Source of the DNA: Shewanella electrodiphila
GTDB taxonomy: Bacteria; Pseudomonadota; Gammaproteobacteria; Enterobacterales; Shewanellaceae
DNA: 64,000 bases
Direction of reading: 5' to 3'
Assembly: GCF_023283985.1 (NCBI RefSeq)
Contig: NZ_JAKIKU010000012.1
Location: 62,001 to 126,000 of the forward strand
Part shown: positions 1 to 7,841 of the stretch, in pieces
Layout of the letters: each line of letters starts with the position of its first letter
Numbering within the stretch: position 1 is the stretch's first letter
Program-made: the position numbers and the translations under genes
Notes under the pieces: generated by a model
Databases searched by the model: none
What the model was told of the DNA's origin: nothing
What the model saw: the letters and a program-made list of their open reading frames with translations, nothing else

Positions 1-1
1 T

Positions 2-247
2 GATGGCAATACGATAGTGGGTATGAGCCCTGAGAATTATACCTATGCCTTAGCTGGGTCTTATACTATCGTGCTGAGCGTCACTGATGAAAAGGGCACT
101 GAAAAGCGACATGCATGGAGTTTAACTTTGCCAGCTGAGATAGCAGAAGAAAAAGTGGAGCCATCAAGCAGCAGTGGCGGTAGCCTTGGTTGGTTATCGA
201 TTGTTTTATTGGGTCTGTTTGCCTCTGGAAGACAAAAGCGCTGTTAA
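2..247 (+). CDS. C-terminal end of an exported PKD-domain protein with GlyGly-CTERM tail (partial)
   Basis: The reading frame is open from the left edge, so the start lies outside the window. The visible part begins with the end of a PKD-like beta domain (YTYALAGSYTIVLSVTD, about residues 13-27 of the fragment). A Ser/Gly-rich stretch ending in SSSGGS follows, then one hydrophobic segment (LGWLSIVLLGLFA) and a short basic end (SGRQKRC). That Gly-Gly, membrane helix, basic-residue arrangement is the GlyGly-CTERM sorting signal. In Shewanella and Vibrio this signal is cut by rhombosortase and found on proteins exported by type II secretion. The enzyme class of the missing N-terminal part cannot be told; secreted proteases and nucleases are common carriers. 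A hairpin with a T-run follows the stop. Confidence 0.75.
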   Translation, partial: DGNTIVGMSPENYTYALAGSYTIVLSVTDEKGTEKRHAWSLTLPAEIAEEKVEPSSSSGGSLGWLSIVLLGLFASGRQKRC

Positions 248-276
248 CGCTGTTTTAGCGAAGACACAAGACATGT

Positions 277-308
277 AAAAAGGCTGGGCGAAATCCCTGC
301 CTTTTTAT
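277..308. terminator. Bidirectional terminator
   Basis: Stem AAAAAGGC (277-284) pairs with GCCTTTTT (299-306), and GGG (286-288) pairs with CCC (295-297). It lies between two genes that converge, with A and T runs on both sides, so it can serve both. Confidence 0.8.
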
Positions 309-328
309 TGTTAGGCGTTGTTCTAGAA

Positions 329-895
329 TTAAATAGATTGATTAATCTTAGCTACAGCAGCTGGTAAGAATATTTCGCTGACGATAATGTCTTGGTTAGC
401 TAAATTGAAATAACGGCGACGCCCCCATAAAGGCGCGTTCACCTCTTGAGATAAGCTGGTGGCCAGTTGGGCTAGCTTACTGCAACTTTCAAATTCAGCG
501 ACTTCAATTTTTCCTGGGACAATATCATTACTTGAAAATAGCAATTCACCTAAGGGTCTAGTGCCGAGTGCTTTGAAGTTATGTTGGTGAAAAGTGGTTA
601 ATACTTCGGGGATTAATGTCCGTGCAAAAACCCAAGGTTCGCCATCGAGGCATAATAAAACTTCTCGAACCCAAACGCGGTGTTGATGAGGACATTCGCC
701 AGCTAACGGGGTCGTTAGATGCTCCCCAAGTACTTTGACTTCAAAATGTTGGCAACAGCTTCTTAATTTTTGCGTTAAACTGCCTGTGGCAAGTAACCAT
801 TCTTTTAGCGCTGTTTTTGGCATAGAATTGAAATTCTCAGGTGAAAACCATTGGATTGATTCACCATAAGGGAAGCTAAGGCTGGTCACTTTCAT
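329..895 (-). CDS. ubiC: Chorismate lyase UbiC
   Basis: Cytoplasmic enzyme that removes pyruvate from chorismate to give 4-hydroxybenzoate, the first committed step of ubiquinone synthesis. The 188-residue product has the family's usual small single-domain size. It carries the segment VWVREVLLCLDGEPWVFART at about residues 74-93, with the active-site Arg in WVRE (R77). The C-terminal segment LWGRRRYFN...VSEIFLPA holds the expected catalytic Glu (E174). ubiA, a frequent partner, is not in the window. The gene is convergent with the PKD protein and divergent from the FliL-like gene, with about 80 bases between the two starts. Confidence 0.95.
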   Translation of the reverse strand: MKVTSLSFPYGESIQWFSPENFNSMPKTALKEWLLATGSLTQKLRSCCQHFEVKVLGEHLTTPLAGECPHQHRVWVREVLLCLDGEPWVFARTLIPEVLTTFHQHNFKALGTRPLGELLFSSNDIVPGKIEVAEFESCSKLAQLATSLSQEVNAPLWGRRRYFNLANQDIIVSEIFLPAAVAKINQSI

Positions 896-973
896 TCATT
901 ACTCGTTACAATGTACACAACGAGTGCAGTTTATCACGACAGAGCTTATATAAATAATGGAGTTTGTTTAACT

Positions 974-1375
974 ATGGCAAAGTATGTATACGCAATTTTA
1001 CTTTCAATGATGTTATCGATGAATGTATATAGTGCCGATGAAAAAACGGTAGAAAACTTTGCTTATTATGGGTTTGAACCTGACATAGTGACGAATTACA
1101 TTTCAAATCGTAAGAAGTTAGGCTTTGTTAAAATCAGTGTAGAATTGATGGTAAAAGATCCTGATCACCTTTTGCTTATTGAGCATCATGATCCATTGTT
1201 ACGCTCAGCAATTGTTGAGGTATTAGGTAACCAAGCGGAAGACAAAGTGAAATCATTAACGGGCCGTGAAGACATTCGACGTGAGTGCTACGAAACCGTT
1301 AATAGGCTTCTAGAAGAAGAAACTGGGCAACAGATAGTCGTTAATTTATTGTTTACTAAGTACTTATACGATTAA
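974..1375 (+). CDS. FliL-like flagellar basal body-associated protein, exported form
   Basis: A 133-residue protein starting at ATG 974, chosen because GGAG at 959-962 precedes it and the protein then opens with a good signal sequence (AKYVYAILLSMMLSMNVYSA). A longer in-frame start at 911 would put non-signal residues first. The mature part has the FliL pattern: a strand-rich stretch ending in FVKISVELMV, then LIEHHDPLLRSAIVEVLG, then an Arg/Glu-rich helix and INGS-like end (VVNLLFTKYLYD). FliL associates with the stator at the flagellar basal body. No other flagellar gene is near, so this is a stand-alone FliL-family protein. The stop overlaps the start of rlmF (TAATG), which indicates translational coupling. 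Confidence 0.8.
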   Translation: MAKYVYAILLSMMLSMNVYSADEKTVENFAYYGFEPDIVTNYISNRKKLGFVKISVELMVKDPDHLLLIEHHDPLLRSAIVEVLGNQAEDKVKSLTGREDIRRECYETVNRLLEEETGQQIVVNLLFTKYLYD

Positions 1376-2514
1376 TGAAACATAAAAATCAATCGACATC
1401 AGCAGACAAAGCATCAAGCAAAGGCACTGCACGTAAATCTAATCTCAATACGAAAAGTGCCAAGCAAACTCAAAAGGTGAATAAACCTTCTCAATCGTCG
1501 AAGGTTAAAGTTGCTAAACCGATATCAAAGACCTTACATCCTCGTAATAAGCATAACCAAGGTTATGATTTTGAAGAGCTTATTTTAGAGTGCCCCAAAT
1601 TGTCCCACTTTGTTAAGCCTAATCCTTATGGCAACTTATCAATCGATTTTTCTGATCCTCAAGCGGTTAAAACATTAAATGCGGCAATCCTAAAAACTGA
1701 TTATCAGATTGAGCATTGGGATATTCCCCAAGGCTTTTTATGCCCACCTGTTCCAGGTAGAGTTGATTACTTACACTACATTGCGGACTTATTAAGTGAC
1801 AAAGGCAAAGTGCCGAAAGGTCAGGAAGTCATTGCGTTAGATATTGGTACTGGCGCGAACGGTATTTACCCATTACTTGGGATTCAGTCATACGGTTGGC
1901 AATTTGTTGCCAGTGATATTGATCCTATATCGATTGCCAATGTTGCTAGTATTGCTGATAAAAATCAGGCGATTAAAAGAAAGCTTTCTTTACGTCAGCA
2001 ACATAACCCCAATCACATCTTTAGCGGTATCATTGCTGAGAATGAACGCTTTGATATCACATTGTGTAATCCGCCTTTTCATCGCTCTCTCGAAGAGGCA
2101 AGCCAAGGTAGTGCAAAGAAAAACGCCAATTTAGCTGCTAACAGAGCAAAGAAGGGGACAGCTAAAAGTGCTGCATCTGGAACTTTAACCACTAAAAAAC
2201 CAGATAATGCAGCAAGTGGTTTGAACTTCGGTGGACAAAAAGCCGAGTTATGGTGTGAAGGTGGTGAGCAGCAGTTTTTAGCCAATATGATTACTGAAAG
2301 TCAGCAATTTGCTTCACAGTGCTTGTGGTTTAGTTCGTTAGTGTCTAAATCAGAAAACCTTAAGCCGTGTTATGCCTTGTTAGAGAAACTATCAGCAGAT
2401 AGTGTCAAAACCATTGAAATGCAACAGGGAAATAAGATTACTCGAGTATTGGTATGGAGCTTTTTAACCAAAGCGCAGCGGCTTCAATGGGCAAAATTTA
2501 GAAATATGCAATAA
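1375..2514 (+). CDS. rlmF: 23S rRNA (adenine-1618-N6)-methyltransferase RlmF
   Basis: SAM-dependent methylase of A1618 in 23S rRNA. The 379-residue product opens with a Lys/Ser-rich, probably disordered stretch of about 60 residues. It then has the SAM-binding motif DIGTGANGIYPLLG (from about residue 156), an acidic SASDIDP-like strand (FVASDIDPISI), and the catalytic NPPF motif of N6-adenine methylases (residues 232-235, NPPFHRS). After it lies an Ala/Lys-rich low-complexity insert (about residues 242-280) before LNFGGQKAELWCEGGE, a segment typical of RlmF. The start overlaps the stop of the upstream FliL-like gene. A strong terminator follows directly. Confidence 0.95.
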   Translation: MKHKNQSTSADKASSKGTARKSNLNTKSAKQTQKVNKPSQSSKVKVAKPISKTLHPRNKHNQGYDFEELILECPKLSHFVKPNPYGNLSIDFSDPQAVKTLNAAILKTDYQIEHWDIPQGFLCPPVPGRVDYLHYIADLLSDKGKVPKGQEVIALDIGTGANGIYPLLGIQSYGWQFVASDIDPISIANVASIADKNQAIKRKLSLRQQHNPNHIFSGIIAENERFDITLCNPPFHRSLEEASQGSAKKNANLAANRAKKGTAKSAASGTLTTKKPDNAASGLNFGGQKAELWCEGGEQQFLANMITESQQFASQCLWFSSLVSKSENLKPCYALLEKLSADSVKTIEMQQGNKITRVLVWSFLTKAQRLQWAKFRNMQ

Positions 2515-2543
2515 AAATGGCTCCTTGTTTGGAGCCATTTTTT
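2513..2543 (+). terminator. Terminator after rlmF
   Basis: Twelve-base arms AAAAATGGCTCC (2513-2524) and GGAGCCATTTTT (2531-2542) enclose a 6-base loop, followed by T. The stem overlaps the rlmF stop codon. Confidence 0.9.
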
Positions 2544-2594
2544 AGTAGACTTTTTTGCTAAAACACACTTATGAGTCAGCGTGAATAAATGTTG

Positions 2595-3470
2595 TTATTT
2601 CTCTTTATTAGCATCAAATTCAATGTTTTCAGCGCCATGGTAAACCAAGAAGTGGCGCCCTTTAGCTCGCGCAATAATGGTAATGCCCATCTTTTGTGCT
2701 AATTCAAGTCCCATTTGGGTTACACCACTACGAGAAAGCAATACTGGAATCCCCATCTTGGCAACCTTAATCACCATCTCACTGGTTAAACGACCGGTGG
2801 TATAAAAGATCTTATCATTGCCGTTCTCACCTTCAAGCCACATATCACCCGCTAGAGTATCAACAGCATTGTGACGCCCGACATCTTCAATAAAGGCCTG
2901 AATGGTATCGTCTTTACAAATACCGCAACCATGTACCGCGCCAGCATTCTTATAGGTCTCGTTATAAGCGTTGATATTTTTTAGCAAGCTATACAAGGTA
3001 GATTGCTTGAGTTCTGGTGTCGGTAAGTTGATATCATCTAACCCTTGCATGAAACCGCCATACACCGTGCCTTGTCCACAACCTGAGGTCACTGTTTTTT
3101 CAGAGAGCTTTGCATCTAAATCGGCGGTTTGTTCTTGCGTCAGAATAGCTGCCGAATTGACATCCCAATCGACAATAATTGATTCGAGTAAATTCGCATC
3201 ATTCACAAACCCCTGGTTTTTCAAATAGCCAAGGGCAAGAGACTCAGGCTTAGCGCCCAAAGTCATTAAGGTCACAATGGGTTGCCAATTCAAGTAAACC
3301 GTCAGTGGTCGCTCGCAGGCGACAAATTTATCAATGCTCTCGCCTAATTCATTTATGGCTTTAACTGGCAAGGTTAAAGGCACTTCTGCTTGAGTTTTGA
3401 CGAGTTTCAGTGGGGCTTTAGCACGTGTATTGGATTGCGTCATTGATATTGAGGCCTCTGACTGTGTCAT
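2595..3470 (-). CDS. fdhD: Formate dehydrogenase sulfurtransferase FdhD
   Basis: FdhD carries sulfur from the cysteine desulfurase IscS to the bis-MGD cofactor of formate dehydrogenase, a step needed for activity. The protein has the family core: LALGYLKNQGF, the loop TSGCGQGTVYGG, the segment IEDVGRHNAVDTLAGD, and TTGRLTSEMVIKVAKMGIPV. The active loop is odd. E. coli FdhD has a CxxC there, while here only the first Cys is kept (CGQG). A separate CGIC appears downstream in VHGCGICKDD, just before the EDVGRH motif. An in-frame ATG nine codons in (3443) has AGAGG upstream and may be the true start. The gene diverges from the formate dehydrogenase accessory operon. Confidence 0.93.
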   Translation of the reverse strand: MTQSEASISMTQSNTRAKAPLKLVKTQAEVPLTLPVKAINELGESIDKFVACERPLTVYLNWQPIVTLMTLGAKPESLALGYLKNQGFVNDANLLESIIVDWDVNSAAILTQEQTADLDAKLSEKTVTSGCGQGTVYGGFMQGLDDINLPTPELKQSTLYSLLKNINAYNETYKNAGAVHGCGICKDDTIQAFIEDVGRHNAVDTLAGDMWLEGENGNDKIFYTTGRLTSEMVIKVAKMGIPVLLSRSGVTQMGLELAQKMGITIIARAKGRHFLVYHGAENIEFDANKEK

Positions 3471-3857
3471 CCATTGCCGTCATCGGCTTTAAGATGAGTA
3501 TCGTGATTAAAGTAACTGCGTATCAGCATAGCAACTTTTGTTCCCGTAACAGCAAGTAGATTGTAAATGCGTGATCTAACACAAAAGTTAATCAGGAACA
3601 GCTAATTAACGTAGCCTTATGTCCTAGTAAAATTAGCAATATGGACAAATTGTCCTACTCTTAATGTTGATTAAGAGATCTAGGTCAAATTTTTGGTTTG
3701 ATTTTATTTGGCACTATTATTGCAGATTAATGACTATATAGAGGAATAAGGCCATATTTCGTATTTGAAAAGGTCACGCAATTGTTAATTAAGTTTATGT
3801 ATTTATTATTCTTTTGTTTATTCCTCGTTGATTCATGTTTTTAAGGGCACAGCTTTT
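3471..3857. promoter_or_regulatory. Divergent promoter region between fdhD and the formate dehydrogenase accessory operon
   Basis: This 387-base AT-rich gap must hold promoters for both directions. TATTAT at 3715-3720 is a reasonable -10 for the rightward operon, with only a weak -35 (TTGGTT region, about 3693). A short inverted pair TCAAA/TTTGA (about 3684-3700) overlaps that -35 area and could bind a regulator. No convincing FNR, CRP or ArcA consensus site was seen by eye. No coding sequence is apparent. Confidence 0.45.
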
Positions 3858-4322
3858 ATGCAACACACTGAAAATGTTTGGCCTATGTACGTATCACTCA
3901 AGAAAGTTGAGAAAATGATAGGTCGGTGGCCATCGGTGACGTGGGAAGTCGATCAAATGCTTCCTGCGACTCACGAAGCTCCCGAGGGCGCGAAGTTAGT
4001 GTTATTTGAATTACATAAAGATGAGCGCGGAAGTTACCGTATCAATTTAGATATGGACAACACCATGCTTTATATCGTGTGTGATGAGCTAGCGGATGGT
4101 ACCTATGTTCCTGCCGTTATTTCATGTGACCAAAATGTCGCTGCAGGTTGCTTAGAGTCAGAAACTCCGGTGTTAAATATGCCGATGCCAGAAGCATTAG
4201 CATGTTGGGTTGAAGCATTTATCACGCGTCATGGAGAAGTTGAAATTTCAGCTAAACGACGTAAACACGTTAATCGCCGCAAGGATCAAGGCCCAAGTAC
4301 AGATCACCTTCGGAGTCATTAA
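3858..4322 (+). CDS. DUF3305 family protein, formate dehydrogenase accessory
   Basis: A 154-residue soluble protein. The start ATG 3858 is preferred because AAGGGC lies about ten bases upstream; an in-frame TTG at 3828 would add ten residues. No signal peptide or membrane segment is seen. The middle (WPSVTWEVDQMLPA, LVLFELHKDERGSYRINLD) and MPEALACWVEAFITRHGEVE match the uncharacterised DUF3305 family as I remember it, which occurs beside formate dehydrogenase genes. The C-terminus is strongly basic (AKRRKHVNRRKD). The stop overlaps the next start (TAATG), so it is coupled to the DUF3306 gene. The biochemical role is unknown; the context suggests maturation or regulation of formate dehydrogenase. 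Confidence 0.8.
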   Translation: MQHTENVWPMYVSLKKVEKMIGRWPSVTWEVDQMLPATHEAPEGAKLVLFELHKDERGSYRINLDMDNTMLYIVCDELADGTYVPAVISCDQNVAAGCLESETPVLNMPMPEALACWVEAFITRHGEVEISAKRRKHVNRRKDQGPSTDHLRSH

Positions 4323-4951
4323 TGAGCGATAAACCTAGAGGATTTTTCTCTCGCTGGACAGAGCGTCGCGAACAAGTTGAAGCAGAAACTGCTGAGTTAG
4401 CTCAACAAGAGCAACAAGCACAAGCTTTACAGGCGCAAGCTGATAACGAAGAAATCCCAAGTAATGATGCTCAAGCTGAGTCGGCAGAAGCAGACCAACC
4501 TGAGAAGATACTTGAAGCTGAAGATTTACCTGACCCAGAAAAAATCGAAGTTGGCGGTAGTTTTGCTTCGTTTATGGGAGCGAATGTCTCTCCTGAGGCA
4601 AAATCGGCAGCGTTAAAAGCGTTATGGAAACAACCACAGTATAACGAAATTGATGGCTTACTTGAGTATGCCTTAGATTACAGCAACCAACCCAAACTGA
4701 GCCCAGAAGTCTCTGCTGAGTTGGCCAAAAAAGTTTTCCGAAACGTCATGAAAGACGAGGAAGAAACAGCTGAAGATGAAGAGTTATTAGCCAGTGAGGG
4801 AGATGACACAGTTGGTGATGCAGCTGATGCCCCACAAGGTATAAATGAGAAGAGTGAATTAGTCGCAGAGACTGACTTAATTAATCAGAATGATGATCTG
4901 ATTCTGGCGCAGGAAGTGGAACAACCGCTTCAAAGCCAAGTAAAAGTCTAG
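4322..4951 (+). CDS. DUF3306 family protein, formate dehydrogenase accessory
   Basis: A 209-residue, highly acidic soluble protein coupled to the DUF3305 gene by a TAATG overlap. The conserved core is in the middle (SFASFMGANVSPEAKSAALK, then LWKQPQYNEIDGLLEYALDY, about residues 80-120), matching DUF3306. The flanks are low-complexity Glu/Ala/Gln and probably disordered, including a likely helical Q/E/A stretch at about residues 20-60. No Cys or metal motifs are seen. DUF3305 and DUF3306 genes are typical neighbours of formate dehydrogenase operons of this type, so a shared accessory role is inferred. A 160-base gap without a convincing gene separates it from the Fe-S protein gene. Confidence 0.8.
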   Translation: MSDKPRGFFSRWTERREQVEAETAELAQQEQQAQALQAQADNEEIPSNDAQAESAEADQPEKILEAEDLPDPEKIEVGGSFASFMGANVSPEAKSAALKALWKQPQYNEIDGLLEYALDYSNQPKLSPEVSAELAKKVFRNVMKDEEETAEDEELLASEGDDTVGDAADAPQGINEKSELVAETDLINQNDDLILAQEVEQPLQSQVKV

Positions 4952-5111
4952 TTCGACGCAATAATTTTATGTCCACTATTTTGGCGTGTTAGGTGTTTTA
5001 CTTATTGTTTTAGCTGATGTAATTAACGCGAGTAGATGACGCATTGATTATGAATGGATTGAACAGCGTAATAAGTATTCCCCGCAGCTGAAAACTGTTC
5101 AGGAACGCAAT

Positions 5112-6785
5112 GTGAGCAATAGTCAAACCCCGCTTGAACTACAACAAGTTCGCCAGCAGGTATTAGCACAGACTCAAGTGATCCAAAACTTGATCCCACC
5201 AACAGTCAGTTATACGACTGAAGGCAATGTGTTAGTCATCGGCCCAGAAGATTTGGCTCGATTAGCTGCAGACAAACTGTCTACTATGGCCAATACCGTA
5301 ATTTTGGCTAACGAAGCCATTACTAGCCAAGATGAAGCGCATCTTGAAGCGGTAATGAATGCTGCTGTGAATAGTGAAAGCTATTACAACAAACTTATCT
5401 CTGTTAAAGGCTTTTTAGGCCAATTCCAAGTAACAGTAGAAAGTGACGGACAAGACAGTAAAGCAGCTGAATTAAGCTTAGTCGCCATCCGTAAGCCGCA
5501 TTTTGATATCGTTTTAGATTTGAGCATGGAGCCATGTTTAAACCTTGAAATGCTGCCACCGGGTTACTTTTACGTCGGCCAAGATGCTGAAAAACTCGCT
5601 GATGCATTAGAGCAAATTCCAGACCTTGTTGGTGAGTTTGATAAGCCACGCTATGTGAAAGTGAACAGTGATATCTGTGCACATAACCGTAATGGCGTTA
5701 ATGGCTGTAACCGTTGTTTGAATTTCTGTCCTGCAGATGCGATTAGCAGTATCGAGCAGAAAATTGAAATCGATCCATACCTTTGTCATGGTGCTGGCAG
5801 TTGTACCAATGCTTGTCCAACTGGTGCAATCGCATTTGATTTACCGACGCCACAAGCACTTCATAGTTACATTCAAAAGTTAATTAGCCGCTACCTTGAG
5901 CAAGCTCAAGCTGCACCTGTCATCTTATTCCATGACAGTGCCGTTGGTGCTGAATTAATTACTGCAGATTTGGTCGGTGACATTATTCCGGTTGAGCTGG
6001 AAGAAATTACCGTTGCCAGTATTGATCATTGGATGTCAGCGTTAGCTTGGGGCGCACGTCAGGTATTAATTTTAAATACAGATGCAACTGCACCGACATT
6101 GACGCAAATGTTGAACGGTGAATTGTCGCTGGCGAATACTATTTTAGATGAAATGGGTCAGCCTCAACGTATTAGTTTAATTGATACAGAGACCTTAGCG
6201 TCACTTAATGACAAATTGGCTATAAGTTTAGATTGGCCATTAACTGTGCCAGCAGCTTTCACGCAAACAACCAAGCGTGAAACATTATATGCAGCTATTG
6301 ATCATCTTAATCAACAAGCTGCAGCAAGTGACACCTGTATTGCTATTCACAATGTGCCTTACGGTAAAGTCGAAGTTAATCAAGACAAATGTACTTTATG
6401 TATGTCTTGTGTGGCGACTTGCCCTACTCAAGCATTGACTGATGGCGGTGATAAACCTGCACTACATTTTGTTGAACAAGACTGTGTTCAGTGTGGGTTA
6501 TGTGAAAGCTCTTGTCCTGAGAATGTGATTACGATTACTTCGCAAGTCAACTTAGACCAAGCGTCACGTCAGCAGCGCCAAACCTTAAAAGAAGAACCTC
6601 CATTTGAATGTATTCGCTGTGGTACAGCGTTTGCAACTCAATCAATGGTTCATCGCATGATTGATATGATTGGAGGTCACTCAGCATTTAACGCCAATAT
6701 TGAGCGTTTAAAAATGTGTGGTGATTGCCGCGTAAAAGATATGTTTGAAGACATTCTTGAAGACCCTGAGAAGCAACTTCGATAA
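5112..6785 (+). CDS. Multi-cluster 4Fe-4S protein of the formate dehydrogenase accessory operon
   Basis: A 557-residue soluble protein starting at GTG 5112, with AGGAA six bases upstream. It has two pairs of ferredoxin-type motifs. The first pair spans about residues 189-235 (ICAHNRNGVNGCNRCLNFCP, then CHGAGSCTNACP). The second spans about 427-475 (CTLCMSCVATCP and CVQCGLCESSCP). That allows four 4Fe-4S clusters. The C-terminus has two further CxxC pairs (CIRCG at about 502 and CGDC near 541) that resemble a zinc or rubredoxin-like knuckle. The region between the Fe-S pairs lacks recognisable motifs. No signal peptide is seen, so it is cytoplasmic. It may pass electrons or help assemble clusters for the formate dehydrogenases; this is inferred from its place directly before the TorD-type gene. 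Confidence 0.85.
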   Translation: MSNSQTPLELQQVRQQVLAQTQVIQNLIPPTVSYTTEGNVLVIGPEDLARLAADKLSTMANTVILANEAITSQDEAHLEAVMNAAVNSESYYNKLISVKGFLGQFQVTVESDGQDSKAAELSLVAIRKPHFDIVLDLSMEPCLNLEMLPPGYFYVGQDAEKLADALEQIPDLVGEFDKPRYVKVNSDICAHNRNGVNGCNRCLNFCPADAISSIEQKIEIDPYLCHGAGSCTNACPTGAIAFDLPTPQALHSYIQKLISRYLEQAQAAPVILFHDSAVGAELITADLVGDIIPVELEEITVASIDHWMSALAWGARQVLILNTDATAPTLTQMLNGELSLANTILDEMGQPQRISLIDTETLASLNDKLAISLDWPLTVPAAFTQTTKRETLYAAIDHLNQQAAASDTCIAIHNVPYGKVEVNQDKCTLCMSCVATCPTQALTDGGDKPALHFVEQDCVQCGLCESSCPENVITITSQVNLDQASRQQRQTLKEEPPFECIRCGTAFATQSMVHRMIDMIGGHSAFNANIERLKMCGDCRVKDMFEDILEDPEKQLR

Positions 6786-6795
6786 GAGACCCGAT

Positions 6796-7485
6796 ATGAC
6801 CGAATTAGTTAGAGAAATTTCAGAAAACGATCAGCTACGGGCAGATATTTACCAAATATTAGCAGCCTTATTACGCCGTGAGCCAAGTGCTGAATTGCTA
6901 GCGTTTTTAGCTGAGCTTGAAATCGATGCTGAAGAAGAAAATGACATGACAGCGGCTTGGGCTGCATTGAAAGTTGCTGCAACTCAGTACACCGAAAAAG
7001 AACTCGAAGAAGAATACTTCAACATTTTTTACGGTGTTGGTCGTGGTGAAGTATTGCCTTATGCAAGTTGGTTTATGACAGGTTCATTGATGGATAAGCC
7101 TTTGGCTTTATTGCGTCAAGACCTACTGCAACTGGGTTTTGCTCGCGAAGATGAAGTGAAAGAGCCTGAAGATCATGTTGCTGCATTATGTGAAGTGATG
7201 GGGACTCTGATTTTAGAAGCACCCGGTTATCGTCAGTTAGCGTTTTACCAACGCCATATTGGCAGCTGGATAGCTCGTTTTTGTGACACATTAGAAAAAA
7301 CACCTAGTGCTGCATTTTACGCTCCAGTTGCATTACTAGCTAAAGCATTTTTTGAAGTAGAAGCAAATGAATTTGAGCAATTAAGCTTAGATATCCCTGT
7401 GAACTGCCCAGGCAGTGAAGCAGAAGCTTCTGCATCAGAATCTGCAGAAAAAATTGAACCTTCAACCAATGAATTGGCATCTTAA
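6796..7485 (+). CDS. TorD/DmsD-type molybdoenzyme chaperone
   Basis: A 229-residue all-helical cytoplasmic protein, started at ATG 6796 just after the Fe-S gene's stop. A longer frame from 6745 would overlap that gene without need. The family signature EPEDHVAALCEVMG (about residues 120-133) contains the conserved E-x-D-H. The region YFNIFYGVGRGEVLPYASW is also typical of TorD-like proteins, which bind Tat signal peptides and hold apo-molybdoenzymes until cofactor is inserted. The likely clients are the Tat-bearing FdhA proteins encoded downstream, and possibly the two small Tat peptides. The C-terminus is Glu/Ser-rich and probably disordered. A hairpin cluster separates it from the structural genes. 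Confidence 0.92.
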   Translation: MTELVREISENDQLRADIYQILAALLRREPSAELLAFLAELEIDAEEENDMTAAWAALKVAATQYTEKELEEEYFNIFYGVGRGEVLPYASWFMTGSLMDKPLALLRQDLLQLGFAREDEVKEPEDHVAALCEVMGTLILEAPGYRQLAFYQRHIGSWIARFCDTLEKTPSAAFYAPVALLAKAFFEVEANEFEQLSLDIPVNCPGSEAEASASESAEKIEPSTNELAS

Positions 7486-7516
7486 TTAGCCTACATTGTT
7501 GTTGGTACAAAGATTT

Positions 7517-7600
7517 ATGCCACTGAATGTAAATTCAGTGGCATAGACCGAAACGGGAGGTTACTCCCACTCAATCTAGGGTGTATTTACCCTTTTATTT
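7517..7600 (+). promoter_or_regulatory. Three consecutive hairpins between the accessory genes and the first fdh structural operon
   Basis: First: a perfect 12-bp stem ATGCCACTGAAT (7517-7528) with ATTCAGTGGCAT (7533-7544), closed by a GTAA tetraloop of GNRA type. Second: GGGAG (7555-7559) with CTCCC (7564-7568). Third: GGGT...ACCC at about 7579-7592 followed by TTTTATTTT, which resembles a weak terminator. Together they could stop, attenuate or protect transcripts running from the chaperone gene into fdhA. The mechanism is inference. Confidence 0.55.
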
Positions 7601-7623
7601 TAAGCGTTTATTAAGGAGAGACT

Positions 7624-7824
7624 ATGAAGAAGCAAGCTTCCGACATGGGTCGTCGTCAAATGCTAAAAGCATTGGCTGTCGGCAGTGCCGCTGGCGCAGT
7701 TGCTACTGTTAGCGGACAAGCTCTAGCTGCCTCACCAGAAGCCACACCAGTTGTGGGTAAAAGTGATGGTTATAGAGAAACAAGCCATGTACGTAGTTAC
7801 TACGACACGTTACGTAGTAAGTAA
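7624..7824 (+). CDS. Small Tat-signal protein of the formate dehydrogenase region, copy 1
   Basis: A 66-residue protein with AAGGAG just upstream of ATG 7624. It opens with a twin-arginine signal (GRRQMLKALAVGSAAGAV, about residues 9-26) ending near ALAA, leaving a mature part of only about 30 residues. The C-terminal segment YRETSHVRSYYDTLRS is conserved in copy 2 at 13184. Together these match the uncharacterised family known as formate dehydrogenase region TAT target. With only 17 bases before fdhA, it is surely cotranscribed. Its role is unknown. A small exported subunit of the complex or a Tat escort for FdhA or FdhB, which has no signal of its own, are possibilities. Confidence 0.88.
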   Translation: MKKQASDMGRRQMLKALAVGSAAGAVATVSGQALAASPEATPVVGKSDGYRETSHVRSYYDTLRSK

Positions 7825-7841
7825 TTTAAGGAGAATATGTG

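Noticed and set aside
1844..2134. A 96-codon frame within rlmF on the same strand
   Set aside because: It lies wholly inside a well-supported gene and shows no family likeness.
3471..3857. Possible CRP or FNR site upstream of the fdh accessory operon (for example CGTGATCTAACAC near 3570)
   Set aside because: Half-site matches only; the second half is poor and spacing is off. Not enough to call.
4952..5111. A short hydrophobic peptide between the DUF3306 and Fe-S genes
   Set aside because: The frame is only about 16 codons from a GTG with no ribosome site.
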